A DNA stretch of 64,000 bases from assembly GCA_946811185.2 (NCBI GenBank), contig OX328105.1:34227394-34291393 (forward strand), given 5' to 3'. The position numbers and the translations under genes were made by a program. Shown here one piece after another: positions 12,201 to 27,200 of the stretch. Below the pieces are notes generated by a model. It worked only from the letters and a program-made list of their open reading frames with translations, was not told where the DNA came from and searched no databases. The DNA is from Hippopus hippopus (taxonomy: Eukaryota; Mollusca; Bivalvia; Cardiida; Cardiidae). How positions within the stretch are numbered: position 1 is the stretch's first letter; every line of letters starts with the position of its first letter.

Positions 12201-15200
12201 TATGTCAATCTGCAATTGCTTTCATTTGAACATGCCTGAAATTTTGTTGTTTGGTAAAGAGGTTAAAGCATTTGCAGGCAACAAATTAAATGTGGATCAA
12301 ACAATTGACGGCAGCTGGTTAATGAACTGATGACAAAAGCTTTTCTACACAGATTTAAATTTTCAAGTTAACCCTTTACTCCATAGATACTCATTTTGAC
12401 GTATCAACAACAGACAGCTTTTGAAAACATTGTGGGAAAAGGAGAAATTGCTCGTAACGAGCAATTTCTCCTTTTCCCACAATGTTTTCCACTCAATCAG
12501 ATATTTGTATTCTCATTTGTCCATATTTTTGACATCATATCTTTATTTGCTGCTGAAATGGAAGAGCCTCAAATTGGCATATCAGACAAAGGGTTAATCT
12601 TAGTCACAAACATTTGAGCTCTAGTAAAAGGGGATTAGTGCATCTCTGTGATACATCATACCAAGCAAGTCATCACATGATTAAGGATCCATAACATCCA
12701 TTGGGATCTAGAGGCAGAATGGTCCTATGGTCCTTGCCGTGCAGCAAATCGACCAAAAGCAAAATGTTTCGACTCGTGTCAGTCTGCACAGACAGTGCAG
12801 GCTGACATGGGTCGATACTTTTTGAAAATGCATCTAACCCCCCCTTTTCACAGAGCATAGCTCATCTCTAAATTCAGTCATGAAAATTAAAACAAAGTCT
12901 AACCTGAAGCCAAGTTCTCAGCTCTCACAATTTTAATCTCGACCCTTTTGCGGCTCAAGCTGACCATTTTGTCGATGATGAAAAGAACGGCTGGTGCCAC
13001 AAAATATCCGTAAAACAAAGGTTTCTGGACAATCATGGAAGCTCCATGGAGGAAAATAAGGACATAAAGTATGGCAATCAACTGAAATATAGCATATTAC
13101 CTCTTTAAGCAAATGACAAAATTTTAGACTTATCCAAATTGATAGCATTTGCAGACAAAATAATACATGTAATTTAAATCTAGGTTTTTGTGTAAGAAAG
13201 GGTAGAAAACAGTGTGGGAAAAGGAGGAAACACTGGTTAACACTAGCATTTTCTCCTTGTTCCACACTGTTTTCTAAAGCCTTCTTCCACAGGGTTATTA
13301 AAACACAAGACTGTTCGGTAGGTACAGCATTTGAAGCCTGCAGATTGCTGACTACATTTTCAGCCAAGACAAATTGAATTTGAGAATTAAAGATAGTCAT
13401 TGCAACAAGATTTAAATTTCTCATGGCTCAACATTGTTTCGATGATGTTATGTGGGAAAAACATCAGTGGCCTGGAAAGAACACTGTGCCAAGTATTGTT
13501 CAAAGGAACTCCAGAAAAGCAGGATAGCTTCACTGGCTGTTGCTATACAACTGAAAAATGTTGAAAACAGAAGAAAACTCAAAACAAACAGGGAATATCA
13601 ATCCTTTGACCAACAATTACATGTTGTAACGACCATGAGGATGAAGCTCTCTGAAAACAATTTGAGAAAATGTAGCTCGTAACCATCAATATTATATTTC
13701 ATGTGTCTATTTTTAGAAATGTTATGGGTAAAGGAATATCGTAATTTAAGCTGGGGGGAATTATTTCCCCGTCACAGTGAATATTTTCCTCCTGCCGAAA
13801 ATCTGGAACTACTTTTTTTAAGTTTTTTAAGTTTTTAAGTTTTAAAAGTGGCATTCGTTGACAAAATAATCAGAGGAAATATAATATATAATTTATTTCA
13901 TCAGCTTGTGGTTAATATGGGGAAATATTTGCCTCAAAAGGGAACGGTCCGTGAAAATAATTCGTGCCTTACAGCACTCGTTATTTTCGCATACCTTTCC
14001 CTTTTTCGGCAAATATTTCCCCATATTAACCACAAGCTGATGAAATAAACTCTATTTATTATCCTGATGACAGGCAATAAAGCAAGAAGGTTCTACCTTG
14101 TGTGAGAGCCAGAAAGCACTAAATATCAGCCGTCTGGAAGTCTGGGTAGCAAAGATGTAGATGATATAAACCACAATCACCAGTAAAATTCCAGTTACAC
14201 CTGTAATACATAGAGGATATTTGTTTTTTTCGGTGAAAGATCGAAATTCATTTCATCGAGTGAACACCATCGGTAATATTTTCACTCGTGGCGTGCAGCC
14301 GAAAAAAACAAATATTCTATTTATTTCATGCTTTTAACCCTTTCTGGGAGGAACTTTATCAAAATCCAGTACAGTCTTTTCAGTTATTCCCCGTGGCGTA
14401 CCCCCTCCGCATAGCAACACATTACAATATTACATCAAGCGCGAGAAATGTAAGGTAAATGATGTCATATTTCCATCTGGTTGTGAGTCACACGCATTTT
14501 ACCTAGGTAACTAGAATATAAAAATCGGTATTTTCAATGGTCGTACCGGTGGAATATCAAAAAATATTTTTACCGCTATTTCTCGATATCCTACCGGAAA
14601 GCATGAAATAAATAAACATTCTGTCACAAAATTTTCTAACAACTATTTCTCCTCCTGCTAACCACCTTTTAAAGTTGTTTTAACTCTTTACCAAACAATC
14701 CCGAGTTCTAACAACACTGAGATGTGAATGGGCTTTCATTCCTGGAAATTATCACATGTACATAGATAGTTTTGCATATTGTGACCTACAATTAGTGAAA
14801 CATTGTTTTGTGATAAAAAGAACCTGAAAGTTGTTGAAATCTAAAGTTTGACATCAGCCTTGTCTTAAAAAATGTTATTAAGCTACCCAGAGGCTTGCTT
14901 AGTAATGCTTTTCTAGGTTCTGAAATGAAGTTTTATCTCAAATGCCAACTTATGTCAGATCCTATACATCACATAACCATATCTTCAAGTTATTGGCCAA
15001 AATAAGCAAAACCATAGATGCACACATAGGATTTTCAATGTCTAAAACCCAATTCACTTGCCTGGAAAAGATATGAAATGATGTCACACATGATGTCACA
15101 ACATTATATCTATCAGAAAAATAGAGAAATTTGTAATGGGTACATTACACTGAAAACAAAGGAGGTTATGTAATAAAAAAAAGAACTAAATTTAGTTTTA

Positions 15201-18200
15201 AAACAAGATGTCTGTTTGTAAAACAGTCATGCACCCCTACTGCCACATTGATACAGGAAGTGGCACAGTTCATAAACTGATATCAAAAGAACTGATTGGG
15301 AAATATCAATGTCATCTTATTGATTTATAGCCCACTTCAATTGTTAAACGTGATAATCTGTCAACAGTTCGCATAATTATACACACCGCCGTGTGTATAC
15401 ATACAAGATTGTAAACAGTCACCGATACACAGACTGGGTCATCGATTTTCTTTGCGGCATGCGCGTTCAACTTGCGCTTTTTCCCAGTCAACTTCGATGC
15501 TTACTACGTGCCCGATGATACGCGAATAAAATGTTGGAGCCACATATGATGATTTTTGAGACACTTTAATTCTTTTTGAGCAAATGGCTCAAGTGGCGAA
15601 CGGCAGCGCGGCCCTGAATCATCTGGTGGTCACTGTGACCTTGACCTTTCACGGATTAACCTTAAAATCGATAGGGATCATTTACACTCCAAGATGAATA
15701 TCTGTACAGAATTTGAAGGACCTAGGTCAATTCTGTGTCTAGTCAAAATCGATAGGGATCATCTGCAATCCGAGACGAATGTCTGTGCCAAATTTGACGA
15801 ACCTAGGTCAATTCTGTGTCTAGTTATCATCCGGACAAGGTTTGGTCTTTATATCAACATGTTGACGGTCACTGTGACCTTGACCTTTGACCAATTGACC
15901 TCAAAATCAATAGGGATCATCTACACTCCGAGATGCATGTCTGTGCCAAATTTGATGAACCTAGATCAATTCTGTGTCTAGTTATCATCCGGACAAGATT
16001 TGGTCTATATATCAACATGTTGACGGTCACTGTGACCTTGACCTTTGACCGATTGATCTCAAAATCAATAGGGATCATGTACACTCCAAGACGCATGTCT
16101 GCGCCAAATTTGACGAACCTAGGTCAATCCTGTGTCTAGTTATCATCCGGACAAGGTAAGGCTGACCGACCGACCAACCGACCGACGGATGGACGGACGG
16201 ACCGACCGACATTAGCAAAGCAATATACCCCCACTTCATTGAAGGGGTGCATAATAAAAATGTATATATTACCAGTAGCATTTTGGAAAAACCAAAAGTT
16301 CAAAGAAGGAAGCATGTCAGCTCTGAAATAGAGGAAAGTTAGAATATTTTTCTCTCCCAACTTCTAATAATCTTGAGGAAGACGGCTATTGAACTCATTG
16401 TTGGAAAAGGAGAAATTGCTGTTTACCAATATTTTCTCCTTTATCTGATGATGTTTTCTATCCTATGAAAGACAGATTTCAAGCACTGAGTAACTTTCAA
16501 TTTGTGGTCTGCAAATATTCAAGATGGACAAGTCTAAAGTTATGTTATTTGGTAAAGTGTTTAACTTTTTACCACACAATCCCGAGTTTTGACAAACCTA
16601 AGAAAAGAGCCTTTTGAAAACATTGTAGGAAAAGGAGAAAATGCTGGTGACCAGCATTTTCCCTTTTCCTACAATGTTTTCTATCCTATCAAATACAAAT
16701 TCTATCACTTGGGCAATGTTTAAATTGTCGTCTGCAAATGCTTTCATTTCGGAAGAGTCTACATTTCTGTTATGTGGTAAAGAGTTTAAAACCTAACCCT
16801 TTCCACATAAGATTCATTTTTGGCATTTGCAAGTTAGGCTTGTATCTCTTTAGACTTGTAGGTAGCCATGAAAATTGTAAACAGAAGTTTTCTTAACCCT
16901 TGAATCAAGGACAGAATTTAGGACTAGTCTATACTGAAAGCACTTGCAGATAAAAAGAAAAATTGACGTCGTTAAAAAGTAATCATTGAAAAGCTGGAAT
17001 GTATTGTAGGGAAAGGAGGAAACACTGGTCAGCCTTTTTATATTTTTTGTGAATTTGATATTTTTGTTAAACACTGATAAAACTTATAAAAATATCCTTT
17101 TCTATACAAACACAAAAAAAATGTACATAAACATGCAGTAAAGAAGTCCAAATAATGTGTTCAAGTTACTGCTTGCTCACTTTGCAATTGGTTACTCTGT
17201 CTTGTTTTATGACATCTAATTTTGATTGTTATTTGAGTGCAATCAAATATCATTGACACATGCCACTGATCATGTGACATTTTCTCAAACCTTTGCAAAA
17301 CTCAAGCCTTTTAAATAAGTATAACAGATTTTTTTTTTCACATTTGTCTGTCTTCTTTACTGATAATTTCCAAGCTATGGCCTTACTTAATTCAAAGATA
17401 AATCATTTCTGAATTCTGATGAGATTACAGGAATCTGAATAGTACCCTTTAACACCCTTTGCAATGTTTTTTGTTAATTAACCTGCACTCAGAACAATAC
17501 AATGGCCAAGCCATTAGCTGTTTTCAACACAGTCCATTCAATATCAAACCAATTTAAATCAGATAACTTGCCTATATGAGAAAAACTCAGCCAATATCAA
17601 ACAAAATAAGGACAATATGACTCAATCAATATCAAATTCAAAATAGACAACAAACCTTAACTGTTAACCCATTACCACACAATGACGCCTTTTGACGCCC
17701 CTAAAAAAGAGGCCTTTTGAAAACATTGTGGGAAAAGGAGAAAATGCTGGTAACCAGCATTTTCTCCTTTTCCCACAAAGTTTTCTACCCTATCAAAGAA
17801 AAGTTGCGTCATTTGAGCCACTATGAAATTGTCGTCTGCAAATGCTTTCAATTTGGATAGGTCTAAAATTTTGCCGTGTGGTAAAGGGTTAATTAATAAA
17901 ATTGTCATAAATTATGCAAGGACTCAGACTAATACCACAGACCTCAACCCAGTAACTCTACTTAAATGAAATAATTTGATTAATAACTTATATTATTGAT
18001 CTCCTGGCAAAAGTTTTGGGCCCGGTCAAATTTCCAACTCACAACTCCTGGATTACTTGCCCTGCCCATCAATACTGAGCTATGTGGGCCTGGCTCAAAC
18101 AATGTGGAGGAGGAACAGTTCTGTTTACCTACCTAAACACAACTGTATCAAACACACACAGGTACTTTGTGGGCTGCATTGCCAGATTGTAGAAATTAAA

Positions 18201-21200
18201 ACCATAGCCAATAACATGCACAGCTGTTTAAAGAAAGGCATAGTTTATTGAGTACATTAAGTATATCTATTGTTTAGACTGTTGAATAAGAATTGAGAAA
18301 TTAGCCATGTGAAATGTAGACCTATATATTGCAGTTTCAACCCATTTCAAAACGCTCCTGTGTTTTCACCAGCCTGAGGAGCTAAACCCTGTAGGACTTG
18401 AAACCTGGGGGTCACAAGTTCAAATCTTTGCTCGGCTAATTTCTTTCCTAGGATTAGTAAAAGTCATTGCAACAGGATTCAGTCCTCTATCATGGCTGAG
18501 GATTATTTCCACAATGGTTATGTAAGAAAGTAGCCAGTGTGACTGGAAGAATAAGTGCAAAGCACTGGTAAAAGAAATTCCATGAAACCATTTATAGGTG
18601 AACTGGCTGCCAGGATACAACTGAAATAATGTTGAAAACAGTGTTAAACAACAATCAAACAAACAAGCCTGAGAAAATGGCTTTTCAAAACTTTGGTGTT
18701 TTTTAACCCTTTTGTAAATCCTGAAATCCCAACTTTTAACAACTTGAGATAAAAAGGCTTTTCAAACCGTTGTGGGAGATGGAGAAAATACTGGTAAGCA
18801 ATCAAAGTTTGTAACAAAAATTTTCAACATTTCAAAGATGGAAATCATCTTTTAAGCTGAATTTGTCTTTTGAAATTGCTTTCAATTTGGTCAACTCTAA
18901 AATTTTGTTTAATAGATAGTTAACCCTGCTGCCGTATAATCCCAAGTTCTAACAGTAATAAGGATTTTCTCTTTTCTGCACAATGCTTCGTAGTCCATCA
19001 AAGACAGACCCCATCGTTTTGGTATATAATTTTACTTCTCATCTGTTACAAGTTTTTGATATGGACAAACAAAATTTGTTCTTCCCTGGAAAATAGTTAT
19101 GAATGTTTCAGTTGAAGTGTCTCACAAAATGTCAGATTGTGTAAAACCACGAAAAGATTTTATATTTTGTAGCATCTTATCTTTGGTCTACATTGTTTGC
19201 AAAAGTACTGAAGTTGCTTTTAGCAGCACAGGTTTTCCTATTCACCAATCACTCTAAATTTCATTCTTAGTCTAATTGTAGATTAAGAAAGTAAAAAACA
19301 GCTTTTGATTGGCTAAACCAAACTGTTTAGCCAATCAGAAATTTTGATACTTTCAAATTTAGAAAACCCTTGAAAATGTCATTAAAAATGTTCTTACGAA
19401 TGTTAAGTGAATGTGGGCAGAATCAGGTGTCCTGTGAGGCTCAGTGATATAGTGTGGGACTTGCAACCTGAAGGCCTCTAGTTTGAGCCTTACTAAAAGC
19501 ACTGGGATTTTCGTGGGAGTGTCCTTGGGTAGGACACTTCAGAGCCCTAGAAACTACAGACCTTCAGAACCCCAGGACATACATGAATATGTGAGGTTTC
19601 ACCATAAAATAAGTGAAACAAGGTTTGAAGCAGCATAAAAACACCATCAATCAATAACCAGCATTATCTCCTATTTGCATAATGTTTTCTTACATGTGAA
19701 TAACAAAATTAATCATTTGAAAGAACACTGTCTAAAGCACTGGTAATTTAATTCCAGGAAAGCAACAATAGGTGCACTGGCTGCTGCTATATAAGTGAAA
19801 TAATTTTGAAAATGATGTTAAACACCACAGACACACACCATACAAACTTGCAACTGTCCACTAACCTGTAAAAAACAGAGCTGTCCAAGCCACAATTTTA
19901 TGGAAAGAAACAATCGAATCAAACGGTACATAGAGATTCAGGAATGTTCCTCGGAGGAATGTGATTGTGTTTCTCAGCATGGTGAGCAGGAGGAGCGAGT
20001 AACTGAACGCCATCCCTGCCGAAGCTCCTCGAGTAAAACTGATACCGTAACTCATCATTGCTCGTAGTCCACTGTGTTCACGCTCGACAAAATAAACTAA
20101 AAAACAGAAAACAATTGAATTATGCTCTGTGGAAAGGTTTATGTATCTGCTTAAAGTATTGACTCATGTCAGCTTGTGCAGTCTGTATAAGCTGAAAAGG
20201 ATTGTATCTAATACTACCGGTGAATTATCTCCATATGAAAGGACCACTCTACCTCATGATTCAGCTGGTTTATAGACAAATGGATCCATATTATGCAATT
20301 ACTTGCTTGGTGTAATACATAGTGAAGATGCATTAACTCTTTACGTCACAATCCCGAGTTTTAACCACCTTGAAGAAAAACCCTTTTCGAAAACATTGTG
20401 GGAAAAAAAGAAAATGCTGGTAACCAGCATTTTCATCTTTTCCCACAATATTTTCTACCCTTCCAAAAACAAGTTTCAAACTGCTTGTCAAAAGAAATAT
20501 ATTTGAAAGACTTCAATAGAAAATTTGTAACTTATGTATTTGTTTTTAGTGGAATCTTATCATTGAATGAGCAGTAAATCAGCCTATTTCAGGCAAAAAA
20601 CTGAAAGCTGTATGTGAATATCTCCTATAGTTTTACAGCCAAGGCATTTTAGAAACAGGTCATCCCTGGTTTGCAGAATGATTTACACAGTCACAGGTAA
20701 AACTCATTGCTGATGAGTCTGATTTTTAAATAGTAAAAAGCTTACAGTAAAATCTCTCAGCAAACACTGCAGCACAGATACCAAAGAAGATCAGGAGATA
20801 GAAGATATGTTGTCTGTTGTTCTCAATGAAATGTTTAAATCGTCTCATCTTAGCTTTCAATGGGGAATAACTCTCCCTGATGGCCATAAACCTGAAATAC
20901 ATGAAAACTGATGCATTCCTTACTGTCTGTAGGTTGGAATAGGCTCATTAACAGACTGTAAAATTCTGAACTCATCCATTTTGAAAAAAATTTGAAGAAA
21001 AAATTTTATGTGGCTATAACAGGTTGGATTTGTCTTTGAATTTATAGACAACATTGTGGGAAATGAAGAAAATGCTGGTTACCAGCATTTGCTCCTTTTC
21101 CCAGAAAACTTTTCAAAAGCCTCTATCTCTAGTGTCTTTCAAATCCTGTATTGTTTGTCTAATGGTTAGAACAACAATACATTGTGTATCTTGGCCTAAA

Positions 21201-24200
21201 ATGCACATATTTTATAAATGAACACTTTTTAGACCGTTTATGTGGCAAAGAAACCAGTGGTTTGAAAGGTATATTGTGCCTACTTTGTATTACTCCCACA
21301 AAAAAAGAACAAGAGCACCGCATGCGGATGCCAACGCTGGGCTGCACTTGCTTGAATTTCAATGAAAATTCTGAGTTGAAAAAGTGGCAAAAGTGTCAAA
21401 ATATCTTGATGGTTACCTGGCCCTGTTGTTTTGGTTCCCCTTTTGAATGTTAACAACTAGTCTGAGTTTGAAGTAAGTATCATCAATAAGTACAGAGATA
21501 TTATAAAATGTCAAAGTTTTGGCACGATGACGCAGATGCCGATGATGCCAGGGCTACAACAATACCTCAACATTTTCTCCAAAACAGCCGAGCAAAAAAT
21601 TAGGAACCCATGAATATGTGTGCTATCATAAGGAACACAAAACCTAGCACAAAAAATGATGGGCTATCCTAGCCTTGTAAACTCAGTGCCTAAAGATGGA
21701 CATGAGAATGGAATTACACTATCCAGGCACTGGTGTACAATATCTTTAGATTAGCCATTTAGATATCACAAATCAGTTTGACAAGAGCCTGTACTTGTGT
21801 TGGAAAATACATGAGCTGCACTCTCTGAAAAGGAAGTTTAAATGCATAGTTATGATGCATTATACAAAGCAAATCAACTAACATGGATCCATTTTGTCTA
21901 CAGGTAGAAACTGGCTGAATCATGGGGTAGAATGGTCCTATGACATGTATAAAGTTTAACAAAAACAAAAGTTTTAGCCCATGTTAGCCTGCACAGGCTG
22001 ACATGGGCCAATACTTGTTTTCCACATGCTTTTTACATAGAATGGCTCATATACTTTATACCTGTGCTTTCTCTCTGTACCCCCCATCTCTACGGAGCTG
22101 TTTTCACTGTTGATTATGGAGGCCATTGAGGAGTCAGAGCCCCGTTGCCCCTGTCCTTCAGCTGTCCTTTTTCGTGCTTCCGCACTAGATATGAATAGAG
22201 AAAATAAATAGCCCTGAAATATTGGGTATTAAACTTACATCCCACAAGTACAACTTTTTATGCCCCTTCAGTAGACATCCTTTGAAAACATTTGGAGAAA
22301 AGGAGCTTTGCTAGTAATGATCAATTGCTCATGATCCCACAATGTTTGTACAATGTTTCCATAATTTTGCTCCTTTGAGTAATCTGATATAGTGTTACCT
22401 GTAGTATAACTGTGCAATGCATGAAAAAACATTGATCTCAAATTACATATAAATGAGCCATGCTCTGTGAAAAGGGGGCTTAATGCATTTGCGAAAAGTA
22501 TCGACCCAGGTCAGCCTGCGCAGTCCGCGCAGGCTGACCTGGGCCGAAACTTTTCGCTATTGGTCAATTTTCTGTATGTCCAAGGACCAGTCTACCTCAT
22601 TATTAAGTTGGTTGTTGAAAAAAAGTGAATATCACAGATCCATAGGTATGTGATGGCTTGCTTGGTGCCATGGATCACGGTGATGCATTAAGCCCCCTTT
22701 TTGCCGGAGCATGACTCATATAAATGTAAATGAGCCATGCTGTGGCAAAAGGCAGCTAATACATCTGCATGATACATTATACCAAGCAAGTTATTGCATA
22801 ATAGTTAATCCATAATACACACTTTGTAGAACAATGGGCTGAATTGTTGAGGTACCCTGGTCCTTTTTTATGTAGAAAATTGACCAATAGCAAAAAGTTT
22901 TTAATCATGTCAGCCTGTGCAGGCTCAAATGGGTTGATGCCCTTTACAGATGCATTAACCCTTTACCACACAATGACGCCTTTTAACGCCCCTGAAGAAG
23001 AGGCCTTTTGAAAACATTGTGGGAAAAGGAGAAAATGCTGGTAACCAGTATTTTCTCCTTTTCCCACACAGTTTTCTACCCTATCAAAGAAAAGTTGCGT
23101 CATTTGAGCCACTATGAAATTGTCGTCTGCAAATGCTTTCAATTTGGATAGGTCTTAAATTTTGCCATGTGGTAAAGGGTTAAGCCCCCTTTTCACAGAG
23201 CATGGCTCAAATCTATCAATGTAAGTGATCAAGCTTCAAAAGTAAATGGCCAGGCTGAAGTAAAAAAGGTATATTATCTGTTTGAAAAGGGGTAGGACCA
23301 AGAAATCAGCCTGAAAAAAGAGTAATCAAACACAGGTTTTACTGACCCTGAGGAAAGAGGCTTTCGAAGACATTGAATGAAAAGGAGAAAATGCAGGTAA
23401 CCAGCATTTTCTCCTTTTCCCACAATGTTTTTCACCTTTTTAAAGCCAAATCCTAATCATAAAGTCATACTTAATTAGGAGTTTGCAAATGCTTTCAACT
23501 TGGATATGTTTAGAATTTTGTGGTTTGGGAAAGAGATATTCAATAGAAACATTTTTAACACCATTGTCCCAAGGCTTTACAAAGATCCTGGCATTCTTCA
23601 TTTAATATAAAACATTTGAAAAATAATTATCATAATGTATAAGGAATTATGAATTCACTGTGAAAACTTATAAAAGGTTACCGTATACAGGGTGTTCCAT
23701 AACATCTGTTACCATTTCAAACGCATATTACTTTTAATCATGATAAACATCTTGTATACATGTTTTGTCAACAACATGAATATCATAAAGTCATGTCACT
23801 ACAATATATAATGCAGATTTTGAAAATAATTTATGTTGAATTATTACACACCTATTCCAAACAACATCTTTTTCCTTTGATTACAACATCACAACTTATT
23901 CTATGTTCCTGATCACCAAATGGCAAGTATCAGTATTTATATATCCAGTTTCAATTCTATTGTTTAATTATTTGTTTAATTTGCTTTCTAGATATCTGTT
24001 TCTCCTGAGCAATGCTTGGCTGTCTGATTTGAGTAGTAACAAAACAAAATTTGACAACTTTACAGCCAAAACTAGATACCAACACCATCTAAAATAAACT
24101 GTAATGTAAAATGATGCTGATTTCACTTAAATGATATCCAAAAAGCTCTTCTGTAATTTTAGCCTGAAAAACTTTGTTCCATCCATGTTAATTTGGCATG

Positions 24201-27200
24201 TTAAGAATTAACTATGTATATGACAAATTTTTCTAAAGGACAGATTTTTTTAAAACTTTGCACATACAAAGCTCATCATGTCTCTAGGAGATTACAGTAA
24301 AAAAAGATGTGGGTCACAGTGCTAGTTTCTGAGAAATTTGCCTGTGAAAAAGGTATATACATTTCCAAAATTCAGCTTATATTTGATTTAAAGCGCCTTT
24401 CTTTAATAGTCAGTTAAACAGGAAAATTACAAGAAAAATATACAAATATACATCATTTTAATGGAAAGTCATATATTTTTGCACAAAAAATTTATAAAAG
24501 CCTGGTTTTGAGCATGGTAAATATACAAATATTCATGTTATATATAGACCATTGAGTTAAAAAGGGAGATAGTAGGATGTGCGCGAACATTTGTCATATA
24601 CATCATTAAAGTCAGCCAAGAACTGATAAAATGACATCTGTTTGAAATTATAACAGATATTCTAGGACGCTCTGCACAATGTACACTGAATGATACTGGA
24701 AATAAATCTATCATCAGTTTTGGCCTCGTCTATTTTCTATGAAAAACTGAATTTGTGGTATTCTGTAACATCAGACAATTTAATAAATGACTAATTTATG
24801 CCAAATGCAAAAGCTGAAAGAGCATGTTTTGTGCAGCCAGATCGTGAACCATCTACATGGTTAGCACCAGCAACTAGAGTTATCATCAGCATTTGAAACT
24901 GAAAGGCTAGACCCTGTAATGCAAATTTGAATGTTATATAAATACTTACCCTAACAGATCTGAACTTGTGTTTATTAATTCTACTTTTTCAGACAGCATA
25001 GATCAAGATCACACTGCAGAGAAATGCAGTCTGATCTTGCATCTACACTGTCTGCCACTTTGTTATGTATTGCTTTATAAACAACCTTGAAAAAGCTACA
25101 TTTTGGCCGTTTTGTTTACAAATTTAAACATCTATTTCATTAATATAGTGCCATAATAGTCTGAAGCATATGAAATTCAATGATTTTTGAAATGTGAGAA
25201 AAATTGAAAAAAAAAATCAAACGTAGAGACAGAACAAGAAGTAAACTCTAAGATATACAACACTGTCACTTCCAAATCAAAAGAAATCAACAGCTACTGA
25301 AATCATGAGTAGATAACATTGTGAGAAAAGGAGAGAAGATTAACAAGAACTATTTACTCTAATTACAAAATTAAAAAAGATTGAAACATTCACACGGAAA
25401 GAATTCAAAGGTGATTCAGAATAAAGGTGCAGAATATTTTTGCAAAAGGAGAAAATGCTAGTCAGAAGCATTTCCCATTTTTCCACAACATTAATTCAAA
25501 AAGCTTTCTTTTTCAGGATCATAAAAACAATTTATTGCATGGAAAATATTTCACAGCAAATCAATACCGAAACTGCCAAAGAGTTAAGAAGCTTCTCACA
25601 GCATTTTTTAAAACCTGTATTGAGGAGTCATTAATAAGTATCTAATTATTGCAGAAACTGGAATATTTCATAGCTATATATTTTTGCACTGTATTAACCC
25701 TTTACCACTTAATCCTGAGTTTAACAACCTTGAGGAAGAAGCCTTTTGAAAACATTGTGGGAAAAGGAGAAAATGCTGGTAACCAGCATTTTCTGCTTTT
25801 CCCACATTGTTTTCCACTCTGTCAGAGACAAATTCCTCAATTTCAGCCATATACAATTTGTCGTCTGCAAAAGCTTTCACTTTCAATGAGTGTAGAATTT
25901 TGTCGTTTGGTGAAAAATTAACTGCAGTAAAAAAGAACAAGAGCTATGCATGCTGAAGCCAACACTGGGCCACAAGTGCTTGATTTTCAGTGAAAATTCT
26001 AAGTAAGAAAAGGGGCATAACTGTGTCAAAAATACTTTGACAGTTACCTGTCCTTGTTTTATGAATTCTCCTTTTGATAGTGAACAACTTGTCCAAGTTT
26101 GAAGTTAATATCGTCAGTAACAACAGAAATATAGCAAAATATCGAAGTTTTTGCCGACACAGACGACAACAATGGCGACAACACCACGGCTATGACATTA
26201 ATTCGTCGCTTTCTCAGAAAACAGGCCAGCTAAAAATTATTGTACTGAAAGAATATTATAAGTGCAAAGCTGAGTCTTTTCTACTTTACTGTAAGTCTCA
26301 AGTTTTTATCAAACATTGCCACAGAATGTGGATCTACACTATCAACTCCAACTTCTTGGTTCTAATATGCAAGCAAAATGCGTTCTGCTTCAACTCTTTA
26401 CCAAACAACAAAATTTTAGAGTGGACCAAATTGAAAGCATTTGCAGACCACATATTAAATTTAGGTAAAATGATAGTATTGCTGATGAAAGTATACAAAA
26501 CCTTGTAGGAAAGGAAAAATACTGGTAACCAGCATTTTCTCATTTTACCACAAGATTTTCAATAGGCTTTAGGGTCATTAGAACTTGGGATTGTATGGTA
26601 AAGAGTTAATCCTTTTACTAAATATAAATATGTCAGACTTTTCCCACTCCAGAGCATTCCCAGACAACAGAATAAAAATGATCGAAAAGTTGAAATTTGT
26701 TTTTGGAAGGATAGAAAACATTGCGAGAAAAGGAGGAAATGCTGGTTACCAGCATTTTCTCTTTTTTGCACAATGTTTTTTCAAGAGATCTTATTCTATC
26801 CGAAACTGGTGATTGTTTGGTAAAAAGTTAAAGCAGTGTAAATGTGCCAAAGATTAAGAGCAAAAAGAAAAACAAATTGTTTTTTGCCCGAGTAAATAAA
26901 ACAACTTTGAAATTGTTGTAAGCTTTTGTGTCAGTTTTTGGCAAGTTTCAATAATTTTTGTTGAACTATCTTAACACTTAAAGTGCTTTTCACAACTATA
27001 GTTGCCTGTGTTGATCAAGACGAGACTACAAAACAGCAAGTCTGAACTTTGATCAACACTGCCCACTTTGCGGAGACATTATGACAGAAAACTGTGATGA
27101 TTGGTAAACTAGAATTATAATGTGTGTGATGATGTATAAATTATGAAAGCAAATTGTGTGGTAATTGGTACATTGTGTAAGTAAAGTGTGTGGTAATGGA

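Noticed and set aside
12933..13424. 163-codon minus-strand frame overlapping DUOX exon r
   Set aside because: It runs in another frame through a family A element and a SINE. The DUOX frame with conserved haem ligands is the real one.
26074..26508. 144-codon plus-strand frame
   Set aside because: Made of family D and family A sequence; no recognisable protein features.
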